DNA from: Candidatus Thioglobus sp.
GTDB lineage: Bacteria > Pseudomonadota > Gammaproteobacteria > PS1 > Pseudothioglobaceae
NCBI GenBank assembly: GCA_015163925.1
Contig: JAAOIF010000006.1
Coordinates: 1 to 15,057, forward strand
Direction: 5' to 3'
Length of the DNA: 15,057 bases
Part shown: in pieces, positions 6,821 through 15,057 of the stretch
Numbering within the stretch: position 1 is the first letter of the stretch
How the letters are laid out: each line of letters begins with the position of its first letter
Notes under the pieces: model-generated
Database searches by the model: none
What the model saw: only the letters and a program-made list of their open reading frames with translations
What the model was told of the DNA's origin: nothing
Made by a program: the position numbers and the translations under genes

Positions 6821-8535
6821 TTAAATTGATGCTGATAAAGTTGCGAATATTCACCCTGCTGCTCCAATAATTCCTGATGTGAGCCTTGCTCAATAATTTT
6901 TCCACGCTGCAAAACCACAATCCTATCAGCCTTTTGAATAGTTGAAAGCCGGTGGGCAATGATAATGGTGGTGCGGTTTTTTTGCATGGCATCAATCGCA
7001 GTTTGCACCTGTTTTTCAGTGGCAGAATCCAGCGCTGAGGTCGCCTCATCCAAAATCAAAATCGGAGAATCTTTAGCGATGGCACGAGCAATGGCTAAAC
7101 GCTGCCGCTGTCCGCCTGAGAGCTTGGTTCCGTCCTCGCCAATTTCAGTTTCAAACTGCTCGCTCAGACGCAGAATAAATTCATACGCATTTGAGACTTT
7201 AGCCGCATTGGAAATTTGCTCATCACTCATATTATCCACCTGACCAAGCGCAATATTGCCCCTGACCGTATCGTTGAAAAGCCTTATATTCTGGTCTACA
7301 AAGGCGATTTGCGAACGCAAAGAGTCAATTTCAAATTCACTAATATCAACTCCGTCAATGCTAATTGAGCCGGAATTTGGTGAATAAAATTTGGCTAATA
7401 ATTGAATAATTGTGGTTTTGCCGCTACCGGTTGAGCCGACCAAAGCCACAGTTTCACCGGCTTTGACGCTAAGATTAATATTATCCAAGACCAAATTATT
7501 TTGCCCATAAGCAAAGCAAATATTTTTAAATTCAATCTCCCCTTTGACATTTTTTAGCTGCTTTTTGCCCTGATTATTTTCCTCTTTTTCATCCAATAAT
7601 TTGAAAACACTTTCGCCGGCGGCAACTGAAATTTGCAAAGTTTTATTGATATTTACTAATTTTTTCGCCGGCTGCACCAAAATCGCCATAGCGGTAAAAA
7701 ATGATAAAAATTCGCCAGCACTCATTTGCAAAAAAGTTGATGAAGAATACACCACCACAGCCAGCGAAACCCCAATAGAAATATGGACAAAACTGCTATT
7801 GAATGAGCCAGTAACATCCACTTTGTAACGCTGCTGACGGATGATTTTTACCAAATTATTAAACTTATTAGTCTCTTGTTTTTGCGCCTGATAAATTTTC
7901 ACCAGAGAATTTCCAGAGATATTTTCATCCAATAAATGCGTCATTTTTGCCATTGATTCTTGCACTTTTTTGGAGGATTTTCGCATCCGTTTTGACGATA
8001 CTTTTACTGCCAAAATTATCAATGGTAATAAGACAATTAGCGCCAAACTCAGCTGCCAATTTTTGTAAAATAAGTAGCCAGTTAGAATAATCATTGTCAT
8101 TGAAGATTTGACAAAATCCAGCCAAATACTTGAAGCCGCAGAGGCAATTTGCTCAACATCATAGGTCAATTTTGATAGGATTTTGCCGGTCGGATTTTGG
8201 TCAAAATAGGCTCTCGGCAGCTTTAATAATTTAGCAAACATATCAATTCTCAGGCTGGTAATTACTTTATTTGAGACCCAAGAGCTGATGGCAACTGAGA
8301 TTGTGGCGATTATGGAACTTGTTGCCATTATTAATAATAACGCCAAAGCGTAAAATAATGCGACCTGCTGAGAGCTTGTTTCAGTGAAAAGTTTATCAAT
8401 AATTTGACCGGTGATTTCCGGAATTGAGCTTTCCAAAGCCGTGGCAGCAACCATCAAAACTGAGGTAAAAACCAGCTTGGCGATATGGACTTTTAGATAA
8501 GCAAAAAGGCGTGAGAAAAAATGTTTATATGACAT
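6817..8535 (-). CDS. msbA: Lipid A flippase-type ABC transporter (MsbA)
   Basis: A 572-residue half-transporter with a membrane domain fused to its ATPase, acting as a homodimer in the inner membrane. MsbA flips the lipid A core to the periplasmic leaflet. Six hydrophobic segments fall in residues 1-310. The ATPase shows Walker A GSTGSGKTT (Lys373), signature LSGGQ (472-476), Walker B ILILDE (492-497) and the switch His528. The order and size match E. coli MsbA (582 aa). Other exporters of the ABCB class are close relatives, so a different lipid or drug substrate cannot be excluded. lpxK, the usual downstream partner, is not present here: the gene ends at the tandem repeat facing mqo. No Shine-Dalgarno is seen ahead of the ATG; the leader is an AT-rich stretch. 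It is divergent from pyrG. Confidence 0.85.
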   Translation of the reverse strand: MSYKHFFSRLFAYLKVHIAKLVFTSVLMVAATALESSIPEITGQIIDKLFTETSSQQVALFYALALLLIMATSSIIATISVAISSWVSNKVITSLRIDMFAKLLKLPRAYFDQNPTGKILSKLTYDVEQIASAASSIWLDFVKSSMTMIILTGYLFYKNWQLSLALIVLLPLIILAVKVSSKRMRKSSKKVQESMAKMTHLLDENISGNSLVKIYQAQKQETNKFNNLVKIIRQQRYKVDVTGSFNSSFVHISIGVSLAVVVYSSSTFLQMSAGEFLSFFTAMAILVQPAKKLVNINKTLQISVAAGESVFKLLDEKEENNQGKKQLKNVKGEIEFKNICFAYGQNNLVLDNINLSVKAGETVALVGSTGSGKTTIIQLLAKFYSPNSGSISIDGVDISEFEIDSLRSQIAFVDQNIRLFNDTVRGNIALGQVDNMSDEQISNAAKVSNAYEFILRLSEQFETEIGEDGTKLSGGQRQRLAIARAIAKDSPILILDEATSALDSATEKQVQTAIDAMQKNRTTIIIAHRLSTIQKADRIVVLQRGKIIEQGSHQELLEQQGEYSQLYQHQFK

Positions 8536-10250
<1,715 letters not shown>

Positions 10251-10284
10251 AATTAGCAATTTTTTACTATTAAATAAAACTATT

Positions 10285-10410
10285 ATGAGTTTACTAAAAA
10301 CTGATTTAAAAGATTTTGAATTAACAATTAACAAACACTTTAATCGTTTGGAAGTTTTAATGATAACTGCTATTATCGTATTGATTTTACAAGCAATTTT
10401 CAAGTTTTAA
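10285..10410 (+). CDS. Hypothetical 41-residue single-helix membrane protein
   Basis: A short ORF 34 bases after pyrG. It encodes a polar, charged N-terminal half (MSLLKTDLKDFELTINKHF) and a hydrophobic helix at about residues 24-40 ending in a basic Lys-Phe, the pattern of a small bitopic inner-membrane protein with a cytosolic amphipathic or coiled segment. I do not recognise a family. It has no obvious Shine-Dalgarno and no promoter of its own, so it would depend on read-through from pyrG. Its TAA shares the palindrome TTAA (10407-10410) with the stop of der on the opposite strand, so the two genes converge with a four-base overlap. The clean polar-then-membrane layout and the perfect fit to the gap argue that it is real; its shortness argues for caution. 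Confidence 0.5.
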   Translation: MSLLKTDLKDFELTINKHFNRLEVLMITAIIVLILQAIFKF

Positions 10411-11798
10411 CGCTTTTTAGCAAATTTCATCAAGCGCCGTTTTTTGGCAATTTGCCTATTATTTAGCACATTTTTTTTATCTTTAAAAGGGTTTTCGCCA
10501 CTTTTATATTCCATTTTAATTGGCGTATTTGTCAGTTGTAATTCTTTGATAAATAGGTTTTGCAAATAGCGCTCATACGCCTTTGGCACTTGGTTTAAAT
10601 GGTTTCCGTGAAAGGTAAAAGTCGGCGGAAACACATCCGCCTGATGCACAAATTTAAGCCGCAAACGCCTGCCTTTTACCGGCGGCGGCTGATGTCCAGC
10701 ATTTGCCTTTTCCAAAATCTTATTCAGCTTTGAAGTAGAATTTTGCTTGCCGGCACTCGCAAAAGCCTGTTGAATTGGAGCAAATAATTTCCCCACGCCA
10801 GAGCCGTGCAGCGCGGAAATCGTATGAACAGTGGCATAACTCACAAAAGACAACTTAATATCAAGCTTGCGCCGCACCTCAGATTTCTGATATTCGTCCA
10901 GCCCGTCCCATTTATTCAGGCAAATCATCAGCGCCCGCCCCTTCTCAGCAATCATTCCGAGCAGCGTGGCATCTTGCTCGGTCACGCCCTCATTGGCATC
11001 AAGCAGCAAAATCACCACTTGCGATTTTTCTATTGCATCGATGGATTTGATGATGGAGAATTTTTCTATTTTGTCATTTGTGCTGCGTTTTCGCCTGATG
11101 CCGGCGGTGTCAATCAGGGTGTAGGCTTGCCCCTCGCGCTCAAACGGAATGTAAATGCTATCGCGTGTGGTGCCGGGCAGGTCAAGTGCCAAAACCCGCT
11201 GCTCGCCGAGGATTTTATTTATTAATGTTGATTTGCCGACATTCGGTCTGCCGAGCACAGCAACGGCGATTCCAGCTGTTTTTTGCTCCGGCGTGGCAGT
11301 AATTTCAGGCAGCAGCGGCAGGGTTTTTTCGATTAAATCATCAATCCCTTGCCCGTGCTCGGCGGAAATTAATATCGGCTCACCGAGTCCAATTTCGTAA
11401 AATTCTGCTGCCAAACTAAGGTCTAAACCTTCGGCTTTATTGCAAACTAATATGATGTTTTTTTTGATTTTTCGCAGCTCTGAGGCAATCTGCAAATCCA
11501 GTGCTGTCAAGCCATCACGGCTGCTGAGGATAAAATAAATCACATCAGATTCCTCTAAGGCATTCAGCACTTGCCCCTTGATTTCAGTATCAATTTGATG
11601 GTCTTTGTGGGTCAAGCCGCCGGTGTCAATAATTGTGGCTAAAACCCCGTCGTCTAAGGAAATCTCGGCGTATTGGCGGTCTCTGGTCAGCCCTTCAAAG
11701 TCTGAAACTAAGGCTTGTCTCGAGCGGCTGAGGCGGTTGAAAAGTGTTGATTTGCCAACATTTGCCCGCCCAACGAGTGCGATAATTGGAAGCGCCAT
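10407..11798 (-). CDS. der: Ribosome assembly GTPase Der (EngA)
   Basis: A 463-residue essential GTPase with two tandem G domains and a C-terminal KH-like domain, which helps mature the 50S ribosomal subunit in the cytosol. G domain 1 has GRANVGKST (10-18), DTGG, and the G4 motif NKAE (120-123). G domain 2 has GRPNVGKST (183-191), DTAG and NKWD (295-298). The C-terminal part includes HQPPPVKGRRLRLKF and a basic tail ending KKRRLMKFAKKR. It is shorter than E. coli Der (490 aa), mainly because the acidic linker between the G domains is reduced. It lies 20 bases downstream of yfgM in the same direction and ends facing the small membrane ORF. No Shine-Dalgarno is evident ahead of the ATG, so expression probably relies on the hisS-yfgM transcript. 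Confidence 0.97.
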   Translation of the reverse strand: MALPIIALVGRANVGKSTLFNRLSRSRQALVSDFEGLTRDRQYAEISLDDGVLATIIDTGGLTHKDHQIDTEIKGQVLNALEESDVIYFILSSRDGLTALDLQIASELRKIKKNIILVCNKAEGLDLSLAAEFYEIGLGEPILISAEHGQGIDDLIEKTLPLLPEITATPEQKTAGIAVAVLGRPNVGKSTLINKILGEQRVLALDLPGTTRDSIYIPFEREGQAYTLIDTAGIRRKRSTNDKIEKFSIIKSIDAIEKSQVVILLLDANEGVTEQDATLLGMIAEKGRALMICLNKWDGLDEYQKSEVRRKLDIKLSFVSYATVHTISALHGSGVGKLFAPIQQAFASAGKQNSTSKLNKILEKANAGHQPPPVKGRRLRLKFVHQADVFPPTFTFHGNHLNQVPKAYERYLQNLFIKELQLTNTPIKMEYKSGENPFKDKKNVLNNRQIAKKRRLMKFAKKR

Positions 11799-11818
11799 AA
11801 TGCTGATTTGTCAATAAA

Positions 11819-12436
11819 TTAATTAAGATCATCAAGCTTAATTTTAATCAGCTCTTTTAATTTTGAATTGGCTGGCAACTCGTCCAAAGCCAGCTGGTAA
11901 TACTCTTTTGCCAAATTTTGGTCGTTTTTTGCCAAGTAAATATCGGCGGTGAGATGATGATATAAACCACTAAAAGCGTTATTTTTGACCTCGCCGATAA
12001 CGCCTAATGCTTGCTCAAAATCGCCGAGTTCCAAGTAAATACTGGCAGCGCGAAGTTTTGCTGTATGGACGATAAATTCATTATTTTCGGCATTTATCAA
12101 CGGCAATAAATGCTCCAAAGCTTGCTTTTTATCGCCGCCGTCAAGTGCATATTTTGCGGCAATAAATTCGCCTTGCTGGGCGTAAGTGCTGTTGGTATGA
12201 TTGCTTTTCAGCTCGCTCAAATTTTTCACATCATCGGCTGAAACCATTGATAAATAAGCAGAGCGGGCGGCAATGGCTTGCTGATATTGATAATCCTTAA
12301 AGTAATTCCAGCCCCAAATTGAGCCAAGCCCAAGGCTAATTCCGATGATAATTTGCAAGCCATTTTCCTTAATCCATTGCTTGATTTGCTCAACTTGTTG
12401 CTCTTCAGTTGTGCCGATTTCAATAAAATTTTTCAT
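11819..12436 (-). CDS. yfgM: YfgM-like TPR protein, ancillary SecYEG translocon subunit
   Basis: A 205-residue protein, close to the 206 of E. coli YfgM. A cytosolic N-terminus rich in Glu and Gln (residues 1-25) is followed by one membrane helix (about 26-46) and a periplasmic tetratricopeptide-like region (about 50-200) with repeating Ala/Leu/Tyr helices such as FIAAKYALDGGDKKQALEHL and the segment at 180-195. YfgM associates with SecYEG and PpiD and is thought to help hand exported proteins to periplasmic chaperones. Its ATG overlaps the hisS stop by four bases (ATGA, 12433-12436), so translation is likely coupled. In E. coli bamB comes next; here der follows directly. Sequence divergence is high in this family, so the call depends partly on size, topology and position. 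Confidence 0.85.
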   Translation of the reverse strand: MKNFIEIGTTEEQQVEQIKQWIKENGLQIIIGISLGLGSIWGWNYFKDYQYQQAIAARSAYLSMVSADDVKNLSELKSNHTNSTYAQQGEFIAAKYALDGGDKKQALEHLLPLINAENNEFIVHTAKLRAASIYLELGDFEQALGVIGEVKNNAFSGLYHHLTADIYLAKNDQNLAKEYYQLALDELPANSKLKELIKIKLDDLN

Positions 12437-13698
12437 AGATTTTCCAAATAATTGATTGCTTTTTCCAAGCTCATAGTTTGCTGTGAGCCTTGATTTTTCA
12501 AGGGTTTGAGGCTGATTTGATTATTACTAATTTCTTCCTCACCCAAAATTAGCGCAAAATCCGCACCGGCTTTATCGGCCTTTTTAAATTGCGCTTTGAA
12601 ACTGCCTAAACTGACATCATTATAAAGTATTGCTGTGGGCAATGCACGGCGTAATTTTTGAGTAATTTGCATAGATTTTCGCTGCGCCGGCTCGCCGAAT
12701 GCTACTAAATAAATCGATAAAACTGGCGACTCCAAGCTGATATTTTGTGCCTGTAAGAGCAAAATCAGCCGCTCCAAACCAATGGCGAAACCGACCGCCG
12801 CAGTAGGGCTGCCGCCCATTTTTTCCACCAAGCCATCATACCTGCCGCCAGCACAAATTGCCGCCTGAGCGCCGAGCTCATCGGTCGTCCATTCAAACAC
12901 CGTGCGGCTGTAATAATCCAAGCCCCTGACCAAATGCGGATTGATTTTGTATGGAATTTTCAAGCATTCCAAATAGGCTTTAAAATCCTCAAAATGTTGT
13001 TTTGAAGCATCGTCCAAATGCTCTGTAAGCTTTGGCGCAGCGGCGATTAAGCCTTGCAGAGATTTATTTTTACTATCCAAAATTCGCAGCGGATTTTGCT
13101 CCAAACGGCGTAAATTATTCTCATCCAACTCAGATTTATGCTTGCTAAAATAATCCACTAAAATCGCTTTATAGCTTTGCCTGTCAGCATTTGAGCCAAG
13201 AGTATTAATTTCCAAAGTCAGATTTTTCAGCCCCAAATCAGTCCATAAATTATGAGTTATGGCAACTAATTCTGCATCTATTTTGGCATTTTCAGCCCCA
13301 AAAACCTCAGCGCCGATTTGATGAAATTGCCGATAACGCCCTTGCTGTGGGCGCTCATGCCGAAACATTGGACCCTGATAAAACACTTTTTGCACTCCGT
13401 CTCTGGGCAAATTATGCTCAATCATCGCCCGCACCACACCGGCTGTGCCCTCAGGTCTGAGGCTCAAAGATTCGCCGTTAGCCTCTTGCCAAGAATACAT
13501 TTCTTTGGAAATAATATCGCTGGCGGCCCCGATTGCCTGCTGAAAAACTTGAGTTTTTTCCACTAATGGAGTGCTAATTTTTTTGTAGCCAAAACTGTTA
13601 AAAATGGCAGAAATGCGAGTTTCAACCTCAAGCCAAAGACTTGAATTTTTGGGCAATAAATCGTTCATACCGCGAACAGCTTGGATTTTTTTAGACAT
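12433..13698 (-). CDS. hisS: Histidine-tRNA ligase
   Basis: A 421-residue class II aminoacyl-tRNA synthetase that charges tRNA-His in the cytosol as a homodimer (E. coli HisRS is 424 aa). Visible elements are the N-terminal QAVRGMNDLLP, RPEGT (81-85), motif 2 FRHERPQQGRYRQFHQ (112-127), the histidine-specific LVRGLDYYSRTVFEW (256-270), and motif 3 VGFAIGLERL near residue 305. An anticodon-binding domain makes up the last 95 residues. It leads the hisS-yfgM-der run and overlaps yfgM by four bases. The ATG is preceded by an A-rich tract (a run of A residues about 10 bases upstream on the minus strand) instead of a Shine-Dalgarno. The 76-bp gap upstream should hold its promoter, but no convincing -35/-10 pair stands out. 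Confidence 0.97.
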   Translation of the reverse strand: MSKKIQAVRGMNDLLPKNSSLWLEVETRISAIFNSFGYKKISTPLVEKTQVFQQAIGAASDIISKEMYSWQEANGESLSLRPEGTAGVVRAMIEHNLPRDGVQKVFYQGPMFRHERPQQGRYRQFHQIGAEVFGAENAKIDAELVAITHNLWTDLGLKNLTLEINTLGSNADRQSYKAILVDYFSKHKSELDENNLRRLEQNPLRILDSKNKSLQGLIAAAPKLTEHLDDASKQHFEDFKAYLECLKIPYKINPHLVRGLDYYSRTVFEWTTDELGAQAAICAGGRYDGLVEKMGGSPTAAVGFAIGLERLILLLQAQNISLESPVLSIYLVAFGEPAQRKSMQITQKLRRALPTAILYNDVSLGSFKAQFKKADKAGADFALILGEEEISNNQISLKPLKNQGSQQTMSLEKAINYLENL

Positions 13699-13774
13699 AA
13701 TTTAAGATTTTTTTTTAGTGCAAATGACAAAATAATCCGCTAATTTTAACGAATTATCACCCCAGTTTTGCTAA

Positions 13775-14680
13775 TTATTTTAGGTTAGTAATTCCATTTG
13801 GAACATGTCCGGTTGGCACATATTTTGAGGCGGATTTGCAGTGCTGGTGCTGGTCGTCAAAGAAAATATCAGCGCCAAATTCTTTCAAAAATATGCCTTT
13901 GTCCAAGCCGCCTAAAAAGAAAGATTCATCAATCCGAATGCCCCATTTGCGCATGGTGTGAATTACGCGTTTGTGCGATGGGGCGGAGCGAGCCGTTACT
14001 AACGCCGTTCTGATGGGGTTGTCGGCTTCCGGAAAAGCGGATTGGATTTTGTGCAAGGATTTTAAAAAATACTTAAAGGGTCCGGCTTTTAGCTCAATAT
14101 CGGCGGAGCTTTGCTCGTTTTTAGTAAAAGCTTCCAAGCCTTGCTGCTGATAAATGCGCTCAGATTCATCAGAGAAAATTACCGCATCACCGTCAAAAGC
14201 AATCCGCAGCTGGGTTGGATGCGCATTTTTTGAGCCAGAACCGACAATAGAGGCGGCGGCAAAGCCAGATTGCAAGGTTTTTTGCACATCTTTATAATTG
14301 CTTGAGAGGAACAAATCAGCCGCAAATGCGCTGACTAAATTATGGGTGGATTCCCCGCGAGTAAAGGCGGCGCGGGAGATATTGAGCTGATAATGTTCAA
14401 TGGAATTAAAAATCCGCAAGCCGGTATCAGCACTGTTTCTTGAGAGCAAAATTACATCAATCGGATTTTTTTTGGTGTTAAGTGATAGCAATTTTTTCAC
14501 CAAAGAAAATCCGACTCCGGGGGATAAAATCAGCGCTTCATTTTCCTGCTGATGCTTGGCATAAGCCTCTACGCCTTGACTTTTGTAGATTTGGTGGGAC
14601 TCGTCTAAATCAAATAATGCCCTGGATGAAATGGCGATTACTAATTTATTTTTGTCCTCTGCTGCTGTTTTTTTTGCCAT
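13775..14680 (-). CDS. Cytosolic 5'-nucleotidase, cN-I type
   Basis: A 301-residue protein of the 5-nucleotidase family related to animal cytosolic 5'-nucleotidase I, which removes the phosphate from nucleoside monophosphates such as AMP. Family features are SSRALFDLDESHQIY (18-32), LLSRNSADTGLRIFNSIEH (78-96), FTRGES, the HAD-like AFDGDAVIFSDESE (161-174) with Asp163 and Asp165 as likely nucleophile and acid, and GADIFFDDQHQHC near the end. The two halves of the protein resemble each other (see findings). There is no signal peptide, so it is cytosolic. It follows the CpdA-like gene by 19 bases in the same direction. If CpdA makes AMP from cyclic AMP, the pair would sequentially degrade cAMP to adenosine; that link is an inference. 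Confidence 0.88.
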   Translation of the reverse strand: MAKKTAAEDKNKLVIAISSRALFDLDESHQIYKSQGVEAYAKHQQENEALILSPGVGFSLVKKLLSLNTKKNPIDVILLSRNSADTGLRIFNSIEHYQLNISRAAFTRGESTHNLVSAFAADLFLSSNYKDVQKTLQSGFAAASIVGSGSKNAHPTQLRIAFDGDAVIFSDESERIYQQQGLEAFTKNEQSSADIELKAGPFKYFLKSLHKIQSAFPEADNPIRTALVTARSAPSHKRVIHTMRKWGIRIDESFFLGGLDKGIFLKEFGADIFFDDQHQHCKSASKYVPTGHVPNGITNLK

Positions 14681-14699
14681 AATTTGCCTGATTTATTCG

Positions 14700-15057
14700 T
14701 TAATTTTTTGCCATTTTTAGCCACTTAGTCTGCATTTTTATTTTGCCATTATCGCCTAATTGGTAATGGTTGAAGCCGATTTTGTCCTCAGCGTCAAATT
14801 GTTTGGCAGTTGATGGGCAGGAAAAAATGCGTAAATTCTTACGCCGAAATTCGCCCGCCTGATGCGCATGCCCAAAAATTACTGCTTGTATTTTAGGGTA
14901 TTTATCCAAAATTTCAAACAGTTCTTGCGGATTTTCTAAGGATAAATCATCGTCCCAAGTGCTTTTCAGCGGCACAATCGGGTGATGAAGTGTTAATAAA
15001 ATATATTTTGAATTTGAGTTTTTTAATGCTTTTTGCAATTCCTCCAAATCGCTCTGG
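14700..15057 (-). CDS. cpdA: CpdA-like 3',5'-cyclic-AMP phosphodiesterase, C-terminal part
   Basis: The last 118 codons of a metallophosphoesterase; the frame stays open to the right edge, so the N-terminal half with the first metal-binding motifs is outside the window. Visible are TLHHPIVPL, including the metal-ligand histidine, and FGHAHQ about 45 residues later, the closing GHxH ligands of calcineurin-like phosphoesterases. An SCPSTAKQF segment follows, matching the ATPSTCVQF of E. coli CpdA. The enzyme hydrolyses cAMP to AMP in the cytosol and so limits CRP signalling. The C-terminus is normal, and the stop is 19 bases before the nucleotidase start. A TTG at 15047 could be misread as a start, but the sequence upstream of it (Gln-Ser-Asp) continues the protein. 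UDP-2,3-diacylglucosamine hydrolase is a less likely alternative. Confidence 0.85.
   Translation of the reverse strand, partial: QSDLEELQKALKNSNSKYILLTLHHPIVPLKSTWDDDLSLENPQELFEILDKYPKIQAVIFGHAHQAGEFRRKNLRIFSCPSTAKQFDAEDKIGFNHYQLGDNGKIKMQTKWLKMAKN

Noticed and set aside
6687-7049. Minus-strand open frame with repeated SNFV units overlapping the msbA 3' end
   Set aside because: The repeats come from the 12-bp tandem repeat read in another frame; no start signal or family resemblance.
13699-13774. Inverted repeat AAAATAAT / ATTATTTT between hisS and the 5'-nucleotidase gene as a terminator
   Set aside because: The arms are AT-only, the loop would be over 30 bases, and no GC-rich stem with a following U-tract is present; likely chance in AT-rich sequence.

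Overview
The window looks like ordinary chromosome from a moderately AT-rich gammaproteobacterium (roughly 40-45% GC by eye). Three things support this: the block hisS-yfgM-der in the gammaproteobacterial order, a CTP synthase of exactly the E. coli length (545 aa) with matching catalytic positions, and an MsbA-type lipid flippase, which implies a Gram-negative outer membrane. I cannot name the genus. No rRNA, tRNA, CRISPR array, transposase, phage gene or recognisable defence system was seen.

Left edge (1-488): about 110 bases read on the minus strand as an internal piece of a glutamine-dependent NAD synthetase. They stop abruptly where a DoxX-family membrane protein begins inside its first membrane helix on the plus strand. 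Both genes are broken at the same point, so this is a rearrangement breakpoint or a chimeric join.

488-6787 (+): a very tight run of five intact genes follows the DoxX remnant, with gaps of 1-9 bases or an overlap. They encode a membrane-anchored FMN/[3Fe-4S] glutamate-synthase-like protein, an acetolactate-synthase-like ThDP enzyme, an aldehyde dehydrogenase, a DUF2721 membrane protein and a malate:quinone oxidoreductase. This looks like one operon for central carbon and redox metabolism around pyruvate, an aldehyde, malate and the quinone pool. Its combined function is not known to me, and it is the most plausible place for undescribed biology here.

6785-8612: a three-copy 12-bp tandem repeat fills the convergent gap between mqo and msbA. 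msbA (-) is followed by a 77-bp divergent promoter region shared with pyrG.

8613-10410 (+): pyrG, then a 41-codon single-helix membrane ORF whose stop codon overlaps that of der.

10407-13698 (-): hisS, yfgM and der, transcribed right to left, i.e. His-tRNA charging, inner-membrane translocon accessory and ribosome assembly GTPase. bamB, which sits between yfgM and der in E. coli, is absent.

13775-15057 (-): a cytosolic 5'-nucleotidase of the cN-I type with a visible internal duplication, preceded by the C-terminal part of a CpdA-like cyclic-AMP phosphodiesterase that runs off the right edge.

Apart from the left-edge junction, no gene is frameshifted, and coding density is close to complete. 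No gene-free stretch exceeds 300 bases.
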